Shown here piece by piece: positions 35,470 through 47,756 of a stretch of DNA of 64,000 bases. Position 1 is the stretch's first letter. Every line of letters starts with the position of its first letter. The notes below the pieces were generated by a model. The model was not told the origin of the DNA. It saw only the letters and a program-made list of their open reading frames with translations, and ran no database searches. The DNA lies in assembly GCF_001653235.2 (NCBI RefSeq), contig NW_019154049.1, forward strand, positions 62,001 to 126,000, in the 5' to 3' direction. This DNA is from Pochonia chlamydosporia 170. Lineage: Eukaryota; Ascomycota; Sordariomycetes; Hypocreales; Clavicipitaceae. Both the position numbers and the translations under genes were made by a program.

Positions 35470-37280
35470 ATGGGTAATATTGATAGGCTAGATTTCCCTA
35501 AGCTAGAAGGCAGTAGTAATTATACTACTTGGGCGCTTAGAATGGAAGCCCTTCTAATTAAGGAAAAGCTAAAAATAGCTTTAGATTCTGATTTTAATAA
35601 TAAATCAGAGGAAGCTTTAGCTTTAATAAGACTTAAATTAGAAGACGGGCCTTTATTGCAAATAAAGCACCTTAATACTGCTAAATTAGCTTGGGAATCC
35701 CTAAAAAATCTCTATAATAATACTGGTTTTACTAGTAACTTCCTTATTATAAAGGAGTTATTTAATACTAATCTAGCTAATTATTCTACTATAGAGGAAT
35801 ATCTTAATAAGATAAAAAGCCTTTATAACGAATTAGAAGCTAGAGAAATTATTATACCAGAAATAGTTATTATAGCTTGGGTTTTAAATAATCTTACAGA
35901 ACCTTATAGTGGATTTATAACTAATATAAATTAAGCATTAAGGTCTAATCCTAATGCCTATAATTTAGAGGCATTAAATTCTAGCTTAATTGACGAAGAA
36001 CGTCGATTAAACTCAAATGAATCTGTTTATTTACTAAAAAATAGATGGAAGAAGAATAAAATAGCTATAAAATGCACTTATTGTGATAAAAAGGAGCATT
36101 TAGCTAAAGACTATTTTATTCTACATCCTAATAAGGCTCCTAAGGGATATAAAGTCTCTAAAAAGTCTTTAAAGGATAAGAATTCCTATAAAAATAGTAA
36201 AAAACAGTTAAAAGATAATATCCTAAATACCCAAAATAGTAATAGTAGGACTAATAGTCCTATTACTACTATTTCTAGGACTTCTAGCCCTAGAAGTTGG
36301 GAAAATCAAGATCTAAAGGTATTATTAACCTCTATTTCTTCTAAAAGGGATAAAACGAATAATAATATCCTTCTAGGACCTATAAAAGATATAATTCCGT
36401 TATTAAAGGAAATATCAAATAAGGTAAAGAAGGATAAGCCTTATAACTATAAAAATAGGAATATAACTAGATTTATCTATGATACTGGTGCTACTAGGCA
36501 TGTAATATTAACTAAAGATAATCTAATTAATTATAAACCTATTAATCAAAAAGTTATTTGGGGAAAAGCTTCCTTTATTATAGTTAAGGGATACAGTGAT
36601 TTAATTATTTGATTTCTAAATAATAAGACTCAAAATCACTATATTTTGAGAAACTGTTTTTATATCCCAGAATTAGGAGTAAATATAATAAGTCAATCAT
36701 ATTTAAATAATACCCTATCTATAATAGGAAAAAATAGTGTTATTCTTTTAGATAATAAAGGTTCTAAAATTACTATAGGCTATAGAAATAATAACCTTTA
36801 TTATATATTAGCTAGAATAACCTCTAGAAATAATACTATTACTACCTATTTATTACAAGCTTTAAAAGAAAAACCTAATAAGGGACCTAAATGCTCTAAA
36901 GAAATAGACTTATTTCTATGGCATAAAAGATTAGGCCACCTTAATTATAAGGCACTTTTAAAGCTATTAAAGAAATCTAATAATATCTTTAATATAAATA
37001 AAGAAGATATTATTAAAATTAAAACTTGTGATAGTTACTATAAGGCTAAAGCAACTAATAGAATTAATAGAAAGCCCACAAATAGAAAATATAGTTATTT
37101 AGAAAAGATAGCTATAGATATTTAGGGCCCTATTAAAGAGAAAACCTATAATAATAAAGCATACTTTCTTAGTATTCTAGATATATCTACTAGGCATCTA
37201 AAAACCTATCTATTAGAAAGGAAATCAGATGCTTTAAGATATTTTATAGAATATAAGGAAGAAGTAGAGAATAACCCTAA
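35470..37280 (+). pseudogene. Copia gag-protease-integrase (5' part of one gag-pol frame)
   Basis: A single frame from the ATG at 35470. Gag starts MGNIDRLDFPKLEGSSNYTTW, a UBN2-like copia gag. A zinc knuckle near 36076 reads CTYCDKKEHLAKDY, with the last Cys replaced by Tyr. The protease active site is DTGATRHV (36483-). The gag-pre-integrase motif is LWHKRLGHLNYKALLKLL (36916-). The integrase core then starts and is cut at 37280 by Gypsy-B. In-frame stops are at 35932 (TAA), 36610 (TGA) and 37123 (TAG, at the Trp of the usual D-x-W-G-P). The frame continues at 44819 without shift. Confidence 0.9.
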
Positions 37281-37504
37281 TGTTAGAAGCTATCCCCAAA
37301 GGGGGCTAACTGTGAGTAGCAGACACCGCACTGCTACCCCGCTCCTAGTATAAAAGGAAGGGAAGAAGAGATCTTTAGGGTTTTAAAGGAGGTTAGAGAT
37401 TAAGACTATTACTATTCTAACTGCAAGATATCTGCTATTTTGCTATAAATATAAGATTACTTCCCTTATCCCTCACTCTGCTTATTTAAATACCCTTCCT
37501 AACA
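37281..37504 (+). repeat. Gypsy-B1 5' LTR (224 bp)
   Basis: Begins TGTTAGAAGC and ends CTAACA. Contains a TATA-like TATAAAAGG near 37350, a likely promoter element. Confidence 0.93.
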
Positions 37505-40500
37505 ATTTAATCTCTCTACCCTTTAGGGCAGCAGACTATTAGATAAGGCAGCAAGATAATAGATATAAATGCCCCTACTAAACTAACCCCATATAGCAAA
37601 CACGTAGTAACTACTGCTAAAAGCTTAGCGCTCTCTAGGTCTACTAAGAACTTTCTCTAAGATACTCCCCTAAACTAGCAAGTAAGTATAACCATAGAAG
37701 TAGAAGATAAAATAGCAATTTAAGAGGCTATTAATAGAGTTACAAGAAAGCTATAACTCGCAAGAAAGCAAGTAGAGCTAGCCATACTAGAATTATAACT
37801 AAAGGATATTAAGAAGGAATAAAGGAGCAGTAAAGCGCCTCTACCACCTTAACCCTATACTAAGCTTGCAGTGCTATAGCTATAATATAGCATTGCAAAG
37901 GCATAGCTAAAGGCACCTATATATAAGGGGGATACCTATAAGAGCCTATAATACTTCCTCTTAGACCTTAATGCTGCCTTTACTATAGATTAGTATAGCT
38001 TTCCTAATAATGCTACTAAGGTTGCCTATGCTAGTAGCTGCCTTGCTAAAGATGTAAAGCAATAATAGATAAGATATACTGCAGTAGATAGACTTATCTA
38101 GTACTAAGACTACTTATAGGTTAGCTTTATTAAATAGTTAAAGAAAGGAACTATAGATAAAGACTTATGCTGCTTAGAAGCAATAAAGATGCTAATAGGC
38201 CTTTAATAGGAGGAAGGATAGACCTTCTAGGCATATAAGAAGGTCTAGGGCAAGGCAGAGGCTAAGCTTCCTAAGCCTATCCTAGAATAGTTATAAATCT
38301 ATATATTTATTAATAGCCTAAATAACACTATAAGAAAGTAGGTACTTAGCTAGAAGTTTCTAAAGAGCTAGAATTATCTTATAGGGCAAGAAAAGAAGGT
38401 AGAGATCGCAATTAAACCCGCTAAAGGAGAACATAATAGGCAGAGAGACTAAAAACAAGATTGCTTGCAATTGCTAATAGCAATAAATAAATAGCAGGCA
38501 AGCAGCAAAGAAGCAGCATTCTTAATAGGGATATTACCCTTATAGGCGTCTAAAATAATATGCTATAAATATTAGAAACTAGAATATATCTTACCTAACT
38601 ATAAGGAACCTAATTATAGAACTTATAGTAGTAGTTACTATACTACTTCTACCCACAGATAGAGTAGCAACTAAGCAGCAAGAAACCCAAATAAATTACC
38701 TATCTTAACTATATATAAGTAGGAAGCTAGGTCTGCCGCAAATAAACCTAAAGACCCACAGATATAGATATAGGTAATACTATAGCGGGATTATAGCTAG
38801 ATAGCTATAAATATGCTATTTAACCTAGGCGCTATATATACTATTATTAAACTAGGCTTATTAAGTAAAACAAGCTAGAAGAATATGCAGCCTAACTAGT
38901 AGAGGTTAGAGAGCATAGTAGGAACCCCGCTATTATACCATAGGATTCTTAACTAAGTTATAAGAATTACTAATAGCACTAGCTATACAAGAATATACTA
39001 ACTTAGCTGCTATATTGCTAATGCTAGAGAAGACCTTATTCTTAGAATAGACTAGACTTTAAGGTATAAGCTAGTGGTAATAAGTTAGGAATAAGAGTAC
39101 TAGAGACACCTAATCCTAGCCCCTTAGCTCTTAATAGCACAAGAAAAGCAATAAGTATGCTATAAGGCAAACTAATTAGCAGTTATGCTAGTACTTTAAT
39201 AGGGTTTCCACCTAGACTAAATTACTAGACCTAATAACCACCTTAATAGCAGCAAAGAAGTAGAGAAAGAGGTACCTAGTGCCTATACAGAATACTAAGA
39301 TATATTCTCTAAGAAGAAAGCTGCTATACTACTCTCTCTTAAAGGCTAAATATATGCTATTAAACTAGAGGATAGGCAGATACCACCTTAGGGACCTATC
39401 TATAGCCTAGCAGAAAAAGAGCTATAAGTTCTCCGCGAGTACCTAGCTAGTATAGCGCAATAAGGCTAGATAAGAAGGTTAATAAGCCTAGCAGGAGCCC
39501 TAATCCTCTTTATGCCAAAGAAAGGGGGCTAGCTACGCCTATGTGTGGATTATAGGGGCCTTAATAAGGTTACAAGAAAGAATAAGGCGCTCTTGCTACT
39601 AATTACTAAGATTCTTAATAGGCTAAGGGATATAAAGGTATACACCAAACTAGACCTTAAAGATGCTTACCACTAGCTATATATTCGCAAGAGCAATAAG
39701 TAGAAGACTGCCTTTTAGTGCTAATATAGTCACTTTAAGTATCTTATAATGCTATTTAGCCTAGTTAACACCCTAGTAACCTTTTAGGAATATATTAATA
39801 ATGCCTTAGAGGAGCTAATTAATACTATCTATATTATATACCTAGATAATATCCTAGTATATAGCAGTAATATCGCAGAGTATAAGCAGTATATTTGCTA
39901 AGTGCTAGAGAGGCTCTATAAGGTAAAGCTATACGCAAATATTAATAAATGTGACTTTTTAGTTATAAAGGTAGGGTTCCTTAGATTTATAGTAACTAAT
40001 AAGGGAATTAAGATAGAACTAAAGCGCATCTAGGCTATTATTAACTGGCTGCTACCTTATAGCATGATAGATATAAGGTCCTTCTTAGGATTTACAGGAT
40101 TCTATTAATAATTTATAAAAGGATATAGCAAGATAACTATCCTACTAATAGACCTCCTAAAGGGAGATAGTAAAGATAACTTCTAGCTAAATAGCAATAT
40201 AATAGTAGCGTTCTAAGAGCTAAAATAATAGTTCTAAGAAGCGCCTATTCTAGCGCACTTTAATCTAGATATACTACTATAGCTAGAGACTAATACTTTA
40301 GGCTTTGCTATAGGAGCTATACTAGTATAGTTGCTACTAGATTACTAGCACCTAGTAGCATATATGTTAAGAAAGCTCTCACCTATTAAGCTATACTATA
40401 CTACCTCTAATATAAAGCTACTAGCTATCTAGAAGGCATTTAGAACGTAGAGATATTATCTTGTATACTCTACGCACCTAATTCGCATTATTACAGATTA

Positions 40501-40759
40501 TTTAAACCATAAGTATCTAGCATCTAAGCCCAAGCTAATAAGCAGGCAGGTTATAGCGCTAGATAAGCTATATCCCTTTAATTTTACAATATAATATTAT
40601 CTAGGACTAGCTAACCTAGCAGATAGTCTATCTAGGCGGCTAGACTATTTTAATAATAAGGCAGTAGCACAGGCAAAGGCTTTATAGCTACCTCTTTTTC
40701 TAGTAAAGTTTGCAGAGAATAAGCAGCAAGAAAGCTATAGTGCTAGCTAGAGCATATAG

Positions 40760-41490
40760 CCCACCCTATAGCTATTAAAGCTATAGTCTATTGCTAGCAA
40801 AGAAAAGAGTAACACTTATACTGTAAGATATAAGGTTGCCTTTTATAAGCAGTAAGAGAGCTATAATGCTAAGCACGTAAAGCCTACCTTATAGCTATTA
40901 AAGCTGCGGTCTATTGCTAGCAAAGAAAAGAGTAACACTTATGCTGTAAGATATAAGGTTGCCTTTTATAAGCAGCAAGAGAGCTGTAATGCTAAGCACG
41001 TGAAGCCCACCCTATAGCTATTAAAGCTGCAGTCTATTGCTAGCAAAGAAAAGAGCAATACTTATGCTGCAAGATGTAAGGTTGCCTTTTATAAGCAGCA
41101 AGAGAGCTGTAATACTAAGCACGTGAAGCCTACCCTATAGCTATTAAAGCTATAGTCTATTGCTAGCAAAGAAGAGAGTAATACTTATGCTGCGAGATAT
41201 AAGGTTGCCTTTTACAAGCAGCAAGAAAGCTATAATAGCCTATTAAAGCTATAGCCTATTGCTAGCAAGATATTAAAGCCGCAATATATTGCTAGTAAAG
41301 AAGAGAGTAACACTTATACTGTAAGATATAAGGTTACCTTTTATAAGCAGCAAGAAAGCTATAATAGCCTATTAAAGCTATAGCCTATTACTAGCAAGAT
41401 ATTAAAGCCACAATCTATTACTAGTAAAGAAGAGAGTAACACTTATACTATAAGATATAAGGTTGCCTTTTATAAGCAATAGAGCTCCTA
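40760..41490 (+). repeat. 123-bp tandem repeat array in Gypsy-B1 pol (four full units plus partials)
   Basis: The marker TTGCTAGCAAAG recurs at 40791, 40914, 41037 and 41160, exactly 123 bases apart, followed by shorter variant units to about 41490. 123 bases is 41 codons, so frame is kept. The array lies between RNase H and integrase. Confidence 0.9.
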
Positions 41491-43699
41491 GCTAGTAGAA
41501 TTAGAACTAGCTATAGAGTAGCTAGTCTGCTAGAGCACTATAGCGCGACTTTTAGCTGTTAGGAGGGTCTCTGCTAAATTAAGCCCTATAACGGATAGTC
41601 TAGGTAGTAAGGGGCCTATAGGAGTCCCTACTATCCTAGAAGCACTATTAGAGGCGCAATAGAGGGACGCCTTTATTGCCTAATAACTAGAGTTACTTGC
41701 GAGTAACTTAGAAGTAGTAACCTAAAGGCATAGGCCTTAGAGAGTTAACATAAGTAGACTGCTCCTATATAAGAGCTATATTTATATTCTAGAAGGTCTA
41801 TAAAAAGAGTTACTACTGCTAGTTTATAATAACCTAGCTACTAGGCATTATAAAGTAAGCAAGACTTTATATAGGCTTGCAGCTTAGTATTACTAGTAGA
41901 GCATAAAGAAGCAGGTTAAGAACCATATAGGCACCTGCCTAAACTATTAAGTCTTAAAACTAAGGCTATACTGCTTATATAGTAAACTTATAGCTCTCCC
42001 TATGCTAGATTGCCCCTTTTAGGAGATATTAATAGACTTTATTACTAGCCTACCCCCTATAAGCGTGTATAGGAATAAGGTTTATAACTCTATCTTAGTT
42101 ATTATAGATTAATTCTCTAAGTATGCTATTTATAAACTAGTATCTAAGCAGATTACTAGTAATAGACTTGCTACTATCTTCTTAGACTAAATCTTTAAGA
42201 ACTATAGCATGCCTAAGAGAATTATAATAGATTAAGGTATAACCTTTACTAGTAGCTTTTAGGGGACTTTCTGCTACCTCTTAGCAACTAAGTGGCAGCT
42301 TAGCACAGTATTTTACCCTTAAATAGATAGTTAAACTAAGCGCCTAAATTAAATCCTAGAGTACTATATTAGGGCTTTTAGAAGCATTAAGCAGATAGAC
42401 TAGCTAGACTGCCTGCTAATAGCGCAATTTACTTATAATACTAGCTATTATATAGCATATAGCTACTCCCTAGCAAAGGCGCTATAAGAATTTACCTCTA
42501 GGGGACTAAGTTATGCTATTAAGCCTCTCGATATTATTAATAAGCAGGCTAAAAGTAGAGCACTAGAGCTATAAACCTACTACTAGTCTATTAAGTAACT
42601 ACTTAGCAGCATGCAAGCTAAATACGCTAAATATTATAACCGCAAGCATATCCCTATAAAGTTCTAAGAAGGAGACTATATGCTATTATCTACTAAAAAT
42701 ATTAACCTATAGCATCCTAGTAGGAAGCTTATAGCTAAGTACCTAGGACCTTACTGTGTTATTTAGTTAATTAGGGACTGCTATATAGCATATTAGCTAT
42801 AAATGCCTAAGGGCACCTAAATATATAGCGTCTTCTACGTCTCTAATTTAGAGCCTTTTTAAGGAAATATAAAGAAGGCCCTAGCTATAAGGCAGTTATA
42901 AGATAGCACCTTAGAGCCTATGCCTAAGTATAAGGTTAAATAGATAGTTGCTTATAAATATAATAGAAAAAGGCGCTACTACCTAGTAAAATAGGCAGGA
43001 TATAATACCTTAGAAAATTCCTAGCTATTACGCTAAGATTTTAATACCTAAGAGCTTTTAAATAACTATAATAAATAGGTTTATAGCAAGTTAGCAGTAA
43101 GGTTATAATAGAATAGCTAAGTAGGGCTAAAAATAAAAATTTAATTCCTAGAGCAAAATATTAAAGATATAATTGTTAAAATAGCCCTCCTAGCTACTAC
43201 CTAGCTGCTACCTAGCTACTTAAGCTTCCCCTTAGCATTCTCTACCTCTAACTAGTATATTAGCTTATCTAGCTTAGTTAGCACTAAGAGTAGTGCCACG
43301 CAAGCTAGAAGGAGCTTATAATATTTAGAGAACTAGCTATAAGTTAGCAGTAAGGCTATAGTTATAGACCTATACTATTAGACTTACTAGAGCGCTATTT
43401 TTGCACATATAGTAAAGGCAATTTGTAATTTCTAGGAAAGCCTATACCTAGGTTACCTCATATAGCTGCAAGATTATAGCGCATTTATTAATAACTGCCT
43501 TATAGGTAGCTACTACTTTAATCTAGGCATAGCAGGCCTATCCCTTCTTATCCTTATTTTTCTTCTTAGCTAAGGCGCAAACTAGCTCCTTATGAGCAGC
43601 AAGAAAGTTAGCATTGCTATAGTACTAATTCTCTTCTTTATTAATAGTATTCTTAGCTATAAAGGTAGCCTTATAGGCATAGCAGGCATAGGAACTAAG

Positions 43700-43909
43700 C
43701 TAGCTACTAGTTAGCAGCAAATAAGCTATAGTAGTATAGGTACTCATGGGAATATATAGCTTATTATTTTTAAAATAATAGGCACATTTTATAGTATTAG
43801 CTACCAGGCAGTTAGTAGGAGTAAGTAGCAACCTAGCAGCTAACTTATAGCCCTCTACTAGCGCATATATAACTAGGACGCCTAGATTTTTCGCCTTATA
43901 TTTAGGCAT
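43700..43909 (-). CDS. Antisense ORF in the 3' region of Gypsy-B1 (69 aa)
   Basis: An ATG-started minus-strand frame of 69 codons in the non-pol 3' segment of the element, starting MPKYKAKNLGVLVI. The matching place in copy 2 has the same 69-codon frame. Tyr and Cys alternate at several positions between the copies, as expected if Cys codons (TGT) are being turned to Tyr (TAT). The ancestor was probably Cys-rich, perhaps a zinc-binding piece. The frame may be the surviving part of a longer antisense gene. Function unknown. Confidence 0.4.
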   Translation of the reverse strand: MPKYKAKNLGVLVIYALVEGYKLAARLLLTPTNCLVANTIKCAYYFKNNKLYIPMSTYTTIAYLLLTSS

Positions 43910-44589
43910 GCTATTAGTAGTAATATTAGCAGGATAGAACTTCTAGTTAGCTATCCTGTAAGCATACTGCTAGCAGTATCCTACCTCTAAGCTAGCTGCT
44001 AGTTAGCACTATACATACAGTAAGAATAACAAAAAACCTACCTATAAGAGGTATATTTCTTAATTAGGGTAGGAGGCATCCCTATTATAGCTAGGGTGCT
44101 CCTAGGCACAGTCTTACAGAAAGTCTAGCAATAAGGCATAGTAATCTAGCAGCTAGTTAGCAGTAAACACGCTACTAGAACTATAAAGAGTACCTACTAG
44201 ATTAATAAAATTTTTAGACAGGAAATTATAAAAATGTGGGAATTCTATTAAAAATTAAGGGGATTAGTACTGCTATATAGCTAACTTATAGCAAGAGCGC
44301 TAGCAAGCTACTACTATAGAAAGTACTCACAAGGATAAGAGGGGATAAAGGAGGAAAGAAGGAAAGGAAGGAAGGAAGGAGGGGAGGTCCTGCTTATATA
44401 TCTAGGGGATTAGGATTAATAGCTAATAGCTGTAGAGTTAATAGCTGCCCTAGCAGCTATTAGCTTACAGCTGCTTAGGTACCTATTAGCAGCTAATTAG
44501 GCATCCTAGGGCTAGAAGCTATTTATAGCTGTAAGTTACCCGCAATATAGCTGTAACTAAGCACAGTTACAATAAAAGGAGGGTAACTC

Positions 44590-44813
44590 TATTAGAAGCT
44601 ATCCCTAAAGAGAGCTAACTGTGAGTAGCAGACACCACACTACTACCTCGCTCCTAGTATAAAAGGAAGGAAAGAAGAGATCTTTGGGGTTTTAAAGGAG
44701 GTTAGAGATTAAGACTATTACCATTCTAACTATAAGATATCTGCTATTTTGCTACAAATATAAGATTACTTCCCTTGTCCCTCACTCTACTTATTTGAAC
44801 ACCCTTCCTGACA
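44590..44813 (+). repeat. Gypsy-B1 3' LTR (224 bp)
   Basis: Begins TATTAG (TG changed to TA by RIP) and ends CTGACA. Same length as its partner; the differences noted are transitions. Confidence 0.93.
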
Positions 44814-44818
44814 CCTAA

Positions 44819-47330
44819 TAAAATTAGGATAAAAGAAGTATTCTCAGATAATGCTAAGGAATTTATATTCTCTATTAAGCCTTATTGCCTTAAAAATGGT
44901 ATTATATATAATACTAGCCCTAAATATACCCCTCAGGCAAATGGAAGAATAGAAAGAATAAATAGAACCTTATTAGAGAAAATAAGGGCTATATTATTTA
45001 CTGCTAATCTTCCTAAATTCCTTTGGGGCAAGGCTTTAGAAGCAGCCACTTTTATATATAATAGGACCCCACATTCTAGCCTTAAATTTAAATGCCCTAT
45101 AGAGAAAAAGGATTCTATAATCCTAAAAATAGAGGATTTATCCTTTATTAAGGTTTTTGGAAGCCTAGTTTATTATAAGAATAAAAACCCTTTAAATAAA
45201 CTAGAACCTAGAGCATTTAAAGGTATTATTATAGGATATAATAGCTCTAATAGCTATAGAATCTAGGATCCTAAGCTTAAAAAGATTATAATTTCTAGAG
45301 ATATTATTATACTAGAGAATAATTTCCTTAATATAACAAAGGAAAACTTTAATTTTAATACTATTCCAAATAAGGAATTATTAGCTATTCCTAAAAAGGC
45401 TAATATTAAAGTTCAATTGCCTAGAAAGTTAGAAAAAGAATTAAAGGAATTAGAGGAATATTCTAAGGTCTATTTAATAGATAATACTATTAAAGATAGT
45501 AATCTAAAAAGACCTATAGAACCTATTATACCTATAATTCCAAAAAGCTATAAAGAAGCTATAGAAGGGCCTAATAAGGCTAATTGGAATACTTCTATGC
45601 TAGCTGAAATAAATGAACTTATTAGCTAAAATACTTGGGTATTGCAAGAGCAAACAGATAATATAAAGCCTTTATTAGGCAAATGGGTTTATCGTTTAAA
45701 GACTATTAACTTAAGCACTATAAAAAGCCCTAATAAGGAAGCTATAAAAAGCCCTAATAAGGAAGCTATAAAAAGCCCTATTAAGGAAGCTATAAATAGT
45801 GCTAATTATAAATATAAGTCTAGATGGGTTGTGCAAGGTTTTAAACAAATCCAAGGTTTAGATTATAATGAAACCTTTGCTACTACTTCTAGACCTGAGT
45901 CTCTAAGGCTATTACTAATACTAGCTGTTCAAAATAACTATTATATACGTCAATTTAATATTAAAAATGCCTTTATACATGCTAATATAGATGAAAATAT
46001 CTATATAAAGTTACCAATAGGGTATTATAATTATATAATAGAAAAGGAAGAATTAAAGCTTTTAAATAGGCTTAAATTCCTTGGTAATAATATAGGTTCT
46101 AATACTAATACTTCTAAAGAAGAAATAGATATTAGAAGGAAGCTAGCTACTATTACCAAGTATAAGCAAAATAAACAGCAATATAGTCTAATAGCTAAGC
46201 TACAAAAAGCTTTATATGGCCTAAAGCAAAGCTCTAGACTATAGTATAATTACCTATCTAATCTATTTAATAACCTTGGTTTTATTGCTATTCCCTATGA
46301 TGAAGGGGTATTTATAAATAAATCATCTAAAATAGCAATAATTATACATGTAGATGATCTAATATTTATTGGGCCTAAATTAGATCATATAAATTCTATT
46401 ATATCCCTTTTATCTAAAAATCTAAAGATACAAGAATTAGGGGAAATAAAAGACTTTCTAGGCTGTAATATTCTAATAAATTGGAATAATAAAGAGATTA
46501 CTATCTCACAATATTCTTATTTAGCTAATAAGCTAAAAGAATATAATAAAGAAGATATAGGAACTTCTAAAACCCCTATAAAAGAAGGAACTAAGCTTAG
46601 AAAAGCAACTAATACTCCTTCTAATAATGAAATTCTGCAATATCAAAAGGAAATAGGCTCGCTATTATATCTAGCTTTAAAAACTAGGCTAGATATAGCA
46701 TTTACAGTAGCTTTATGTGCTAGGTTTATGAGTAAACCTAATATAGAGCACTATAAAGCACTAGATACTATTTGGAAATATCTAAATAGATATCCTAGCT
46801 TATTTCTATTCTATAACTGTAATTTCTCTATTCCCTATAGCTTTATTAAAGGCTATACAGATGCAAGCTATGCAGACAGCTTAGATGATAGAAAATCTAC
46901 ATCTGGATACTGTTTTTATCTTTATAATAACCTTATTAGCTGGTCTTCTATCAAGCAGAAAACAGTTAGTCTAAGCACTTGTGAATCTGAATATATAGGA
47001 TTAAGAGAGGCTACTAAAGAAGCTATATTCTTAAATAGGCTCTATAATTATCTAACAGATAACCTAGCTATTAAAATAGCTATAGAAATACCGCCTATTT
47101 TAACAGATAATATAGCTGCTATTAGATTAGCTGAAAATACAGAATTTCATAAGAAAACTAAACATATAGATATTGCATATCACTTTACTAGAGAGCATAT
47201 AAGGAATAAAGATATAAAGATCTTCTTTATACGCTCTAATGATAATATAGCTGATATTTTCACTAAGCCTTTAGGGGCTATTAAATTCTATCAACTAAGA
47301 AAAGGATTAAGCTTACAAGAAAATAACTAA
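44819..47330 (+). pseudogene. Copia integrase-reverse transcriptase-RNase H (3' part of gag-pol)
   Basis: The same frame as the 5' part once the nested element is removed; together 4,323 bases, exactly 1,441 codons. Visible motifs: integrase SDNAKEF and PQANGRIER (about 44850-44960); a GYNSS motif typical of copia integrase ends; reverse transcriptase SRWVVQGFKQ, FNIKNAFIHANI, ALYGLKQSSRL and the catalytic HVDDL (about 46350); and RNase H YTDASYAD, RKSTSGY, CESEYIGL and the tail HIRNKDI..ADIFTKPL. Three in-frame stops: 45264 TAG, 45627 TAA and 46242 TAG, two of them at conserved Trp. The YVDD-type Asp pair is intact. Confidence 0.92.
45720..45791 (+). repeat. Three-unit 24-bp in-frame tandem repeat in copia pol
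   Basis: Units at 45720-45743, 45744-45767 and 45768-45791 encode IKSPNKEA twice and IKSPIKEA once. They lie just before the reverse transcriptase core and keep frame. Confidence 0.9.
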
Positions 47331-47396
47331 AATTCTTTCTCTATTATATTATAAAGATATACTATTATATATATATATTATATCTTTAAGAGAGGC

Positions 47397-47751
47397 TGTA
47401 AGAGAAAGAGCTTCTATAAGAGAAGAATACCGCAAGCAAATTCTACCAATTAGAATGCTTATATATTATTAATAAGCAGGATGTTTTTACTATATAAAGA
47501 AGGAATCCTCCTTCTAAAGATAAAATAGAACTTAATCCTTAATTAATTCTATAATATAATTCTAATATAACCTTATTCCCGTATTATTCCCGAATTATAT
47601 TCTATGATAATAGCTTACATAATAACCTATTATCCTAAGCTATATATACTAAGGTTATATCCGTATTATACCCGTATAATAACCTTATTTTCGTCTTATT
47701 CCCGCGCATAACTAAACCTCCCTTTTACTAAAAAAGGCTCTACCTTTAACA
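47397..47751 (+). repeat. Copia 3' LTR (355 bp)
   Basis: Preceded by the purine-rich tract TTAAGAGAGGC and followed by the TCCTA duplication. Nearly identical to the 5' LTR. Confidence 0.93.
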
Positions 47752-47756
47752 TCCTA

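Larger units (their letters stand above)
37281..44813 (+). mobile_element. Gypsy-B copy 1: Ty3/gypsy chromovirus nested in copia
   Basis: 7,533 bp with 224-bp LTRs. CCTAA flanks it on both sides (37276-37280 and 44814-44818) and was copied from the copia integrase. Plus-strand gag-pol relics in order: gag (about 37700-38700), reverse transcriptase ([15 protein letters not shown] near 39541, YLDNILVYS near 39840), RNase H (about 40280-40620), a 123-bp tandem array (about 40760-41490), integrase (about 41840-42540) and a chromodomain-like end (YYLVK near 42980). Trp and Gln codons are almost all TAG or TAA, so RIP is heavy. About 1.5 kb beyond the pol end holds an antisense ORF. Confidence 0.93.
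34848..47751 (+). mobile_element. Ty1/copia element with nested Gypsy-B copy 1
   Basis: 355-bp LTRs at 34848-35202 and 47397-47751 start TGTAAG and end TTAACA. TCCTA flanks both ends (34843-34847 and 47752-47756). Without the nested element and its duplicated CCTAA the copia is 5,366 bp. I noticed only two differences between the LTRs, so it is young. Domain order gag, protease, integrase, reverse transcriptase, RNase H is that of copia. The nested element lies in the integrase region. Confidence 0.95.
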
